Assembly (NCBI GenBank): GCA_024220525.1
Contig: JAMYWO010000468.1
Span: forward strand, 1-23,985
Reading direction: 5' to 3'
Length of the DNA: 23,985 nt
From: Cochliopodium minus
Lineage: Eukaryota; Discosea; Himatismenida; Cochliopodiidae
In this document: piece by piece, positions 21,545-23,985 of the stretch
Layout of the letters: every line of letters starts with the position of its first letter
Position numbering within the stretch: position 1 is the first letter of the stretch
Program-made: the position numbers and the translations under genes
The notes under the pieces: model-generated
The model's database searches: none
What the model was told of the DNA's origin: nothing
What the model saw: only the letters and a program-made list of their open reading frames with translations

Positions 21545-23064
21545 ATGAATAAAGCTTTTTTGATTTTCATATTTTCTCTTTTCATTTTTTTGATTGATTG
21601 CCAGAATGTTGGATGGCCGATGCGAGGATTTGATGCCCAACATTCTAACAATGTCCCTTATCATTCTTCTTCAAAACCTTCTCTTGCATGGAATACCACA
21701 ACCACATCTGATTATATGTTAGTGGGGAGCAATGGAGATTTCATCATGTTGAAACATATCAATGAAATCTCTATATTTGATAGCAAATTCCAAAGTAAAT
21801 ATAAATCAAAAAAATTTATTAACATTTTAAAATCTATTGAATCCATTTAAATGAAAGAATTTAAGTTAACAATTATTTATTGAAGAGATATAAATATTTG
21901 AAATTTCTTTTTCTAATTCTTTATATTTTATTTTAGCAAAATCAAACATCACATATTCTCCAAATGGAAGCCCATTCTTCCAAACAATGGGAGTATCGAA
22001 AAATTTGTACATAATAGTTCAAAACACTACAGTTGATCAAATGCAAACAGTTGTTTTGAGTTCATACGAAACAAACACATACAAACAAATCTACTCTAAA
22101 TCTTTTTTGTTGAACAAATATGGATTCACTATATCAGACATGATTATAGGACCAAATGAACAAGTACTCTTTTGGGTAACCTCAACTACTTGCATTTACG
22201 TTTTTTCTTTTGATGGGAACTCGGGTGTTCAACTATGGAACTATACTTTGTCTATTCCTGATACTGGAGTGTTTTATCCTGCAAATTTATTAATTGATAG
22301 CTCTTCTGAAACTCTTTATCTAGTTTATTCTTTTTCTGGAGTTTCTCGAACAAAGTACAAAAATTTTATGTTTTAATTTTTTTTTTAATTTTATTTTTTA
22401 TTTTTTTTTAATTTTTTTTAATTTTTTTGTAGCACGACTTGTGTTGGATTTAATCCTTCGACAGGTTCGATAATCAGCAACAATATTTTTGGAAATTTAT
22501 CTGTTATGATACACACTTATCACATAATGGGAGGAGTTATTTATATGCATGGATGTGAAACGTTGGGATGCTCTGAAGGAAGTAAAAAAAAAATTATTTT
22601 TTATTTTTAAAATTTTTAAAATATAAATTTAGGATTTATTGTTGCATATCATCCAAGCAGTAATAAAGAGATATGGAAACTCAAATTTCCAGTTGATAAT
22701 CCAATCTATCTGACTGCGATCGCCTCCGGTCACTTGATAACATCCATTGGTCAAAACCTCATTTCCTTTAATCCTTCTAATGGAAATGTTAATTGGAATG
22801 TAACTATTGGGTCTGTATCCTATTCTACAATCTCCCAAAATTCTGTTTTGCTAATTCCTGCCAATACTTTAAATGCTTATAATTTAAATGATGCTTGTAA
22901 AAATTTTTTTTTTTGTTTTTTTTTTGTTTATATTTGTTTTTTTTTTTTCTTTAGCTTTGATTTGGTCTCTCAACATTCCAAATGTCCAAAGCATTAATAT
23001 GTATCAAGATAACTCTTACTTTTTTTCTATCTTTTTTGGTGGTTCTTTAGTTTACAAATCTTAA
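21545..23064 (+). CDS. Secreted PQQ-like beta-propeller protein
   Basis: Five exons: 21545-21794, 21937-22354, 22433-22581, 22633-22896, 22955-23064; 396 aa, TAA stop. Residues 1-20 are a signal peptide (MNKAFLIFIFSLFIFLIDCQ), which is why the ATG at 21545 is preferred over in-frame ATGs at 21476 and 21488. The mature start, GWPMRGFDAQHSNN, is the typical opening of PQQ-type eight-bladed propellers (WPMFRGDAQHTG-like). Blade-like repeats with the aromatic-Gly pattern follow: FSFDGNSGVQLWNYT, CVGFNPSTGSIIS, IVAYHPSSNKEIWKLKF, LISFNPSNGNVNWNVT. No membrane segment follows, so it should be soluble and secreted or lumenal. At 396 aa it is long enough for one propeller but short for a PQQ dehydrogenase, and I see no cofactor-binding residues, so an enzyme role is unlikely; a binding or scaffold role is inference. 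N-glycosylation sites are present. It follows the seven-helix surface gene by 104 nt on the same strand. Confidence 0.85.
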
Positions 23065-23180
23065 TTGTTTAAGTTTCAATGATTAAAAGAAGATGAAGGA
23101 ATTCAAAAAACATTGTTTTTATTTTTGAAATTAACAAAATAACTTGGTTTTTTCTGGTGGGGGGGATCATTTTGTAATAA

Positions 23181-23351
23181 TCCATTTTAAGCATAATTGA
23201 TCAAATAGCATTATTTGAACAATTTAAATCAGAATTTGATAAAAAGAACATGAGTCTGAATAGAGATGTACAGGAAATAGAAATTATTGAATTGGGATAC
23301 CCATTTAGAATTTTTGATAGATTTTTATTATTTTGGCTGGAAAAAATATAA
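23181..23351 (+). pseudogene. Unidentified coding-like segment without a gene
   Basis: An open stretch of 56 codons ending in TAA with protein-like composition: it reads SILSIIDQIALFEQF, then NMSLNRDVQEIEIIEL, then GYPFRIFDRF. It has a stop just upstream, no suitable start and no neighbouring exon with matching phase. Composition differs from the Phe/Lys/Asn-only frames of junk DNA here. I do not recognise a family. It may be a relic exon or chance. Confidence 0.3.
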
Positions 23352-23612
23352 TAGGATTTATCATAAGGAAAAATAATTTGCATAATTATGCGAATCACCA
23401 TACACTGTATGTAATATCAATTGTAATTTAGAAGTTATATCTCCAATATAGAGATGAATATGTGTCTAGAACTTCAAATTAAAAAATTCTTATCATAAAT
23501 TAAAAAGTTTTTGGGATAAATCCAAAACGATCCTCGAGAAATATCAACTGCAGGCCAGCAATCTATATTAGAAGAAAAATTCTTGTGAATTCGATACTAG
23601 ACAATTTTTATT

Positions 23613-23985
23613 TCAATCAAACATTTGTTGTAATTGATCACATTCCTCATATAAGAGGAAATTTAAAATATGAGGCTGATGAAACTCATTGACAAGTTTT
23701 ATCATTGATTGGGCTCTCATGTGCATCATTCCAATCACAAAATCAACCTTTTCTTCCTATCTAAGGTTCTTTGAAAGATTTGTAGCCATTTTTGGGAGGT
23801 CTTGATAAATCACCTCATCTAAATAAAATTTAAATAAATTAAAATTAATTTTGTGCAATCAAAAAGTTTTTTAAATGTTTAATAAGTAGATAAATCATTT
23901 AGAGTTTAAATTAAAATTTTTTTTACCTTTATTTACAACCCCAACTAAAGTATCAAGCCATTCTTCTTCTATTAAAGCAATAACA
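23613..23985 (-). pseudogene. Broken 5'-nucleotidase/metallophosphoesterase-like fragment, continuing past the right edge
   Basis: Minus strand. An exon from the window edge to 23927 reads VIALIEEEWLDTLVGVVNK and has a proper donor. The next exon, from 23818, continues in phase as DEVIYQDLPKMATNLSKNLR, then meets an in-frame TAG at 23757-23759. It goes on as EEKVDFVIGMMHMRAQSM and closes at TGA (23613-23615). This matches the middle of calcineurin-like 5'-nucleotidases, where GL-x-EEEW is followed by D-x-VIALTHMR-x-x-ND. Here the Thr and the ND after HMR are changed and no GGHDH metal motif follows, so the catalytic centre is lost. No splice choice I tried removes the TAG. The rest of the gene lies outside the window, so whether this is a full-length dead copy or a fragment is unknown. 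Confidence 0.6.

Noticed and set aside
23201-23401. Minus-strand 66-codon frame starting MVIRIIMQIIF
   Set aside because: It has poor composition, no splice partners, and lies opposite the better-looking plus segment; it does not continue the 5'-nucleotidase fragment.

Overview
The window is nuclear DNA of a very AT-rich, intron-dense protist. Introns are about 45-200 nt, follow GT-AG rules and are full of poly-T and poly-A runs. The set of families (Sel1 repeats, an ABCC transporter, a RhoGEF signalling protein, a cysteine-rich seven-helix surface protein, a PQQ-type beta-propeller) fits a free-living amoeba or amoeboflagellate. I cannot place the lineage further from sequence alone. Nothing prokaryotic or organellar is visible and I see no RNA gene.

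Layout: (1) 1-2570, minus: Sel1-repeat protein in at least eight exons, running off the left edge; its last visible intron is a perfect 7-nt tandem repeat. (2) 3695-8868, plus: 16-exon ABCC/MRP-type full transporter, 1333 aa. (3) 9077-9771, minus: three-exon, 189-aa membrane-anchored protein, convergent with the transporter. Much of it has no ATG-initiated frame and is easily missed. (4) 10195-13198, plus: seven-exon, 836-aa Rho-type exchange factor that reads as DH, C1, PH, PX and RGS, an unusual architecture. (5) 13364-14747, plus: eight-exon, 313-aa alpha/beta hydrolase. (6) 15076-21440, plus: 29-exon, 1520-aa protein with signal peptide, about 1200-residue cysteine-rich glycosylated ectodomain and C-terminal seven-helix domain resembling the THH1/TOM1/GPR137 group. 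(7) 21545-23064, plus: five-exon, 396-aa secreted PQQ-like beta-propeller, behind a 15-bp hairpin. (8) 23065-23985: decayed DNA with a broken 5'-nucleotidase-like fragment on minus and an unidentified open segment on plus.

All gene models were built by hand: each junction was chosen from GT/AG signals and checked so that codon phase carries through. Every complete model closes with an integral number of codons. The six complete genes end in TAA (four) or TGA (two). No operon logic applies; the only shared theme is membrane and surface biology. The most promising novelties are the DH-C1-PH-PX-RGS protein and the cysteine-rich seven-helix protein.
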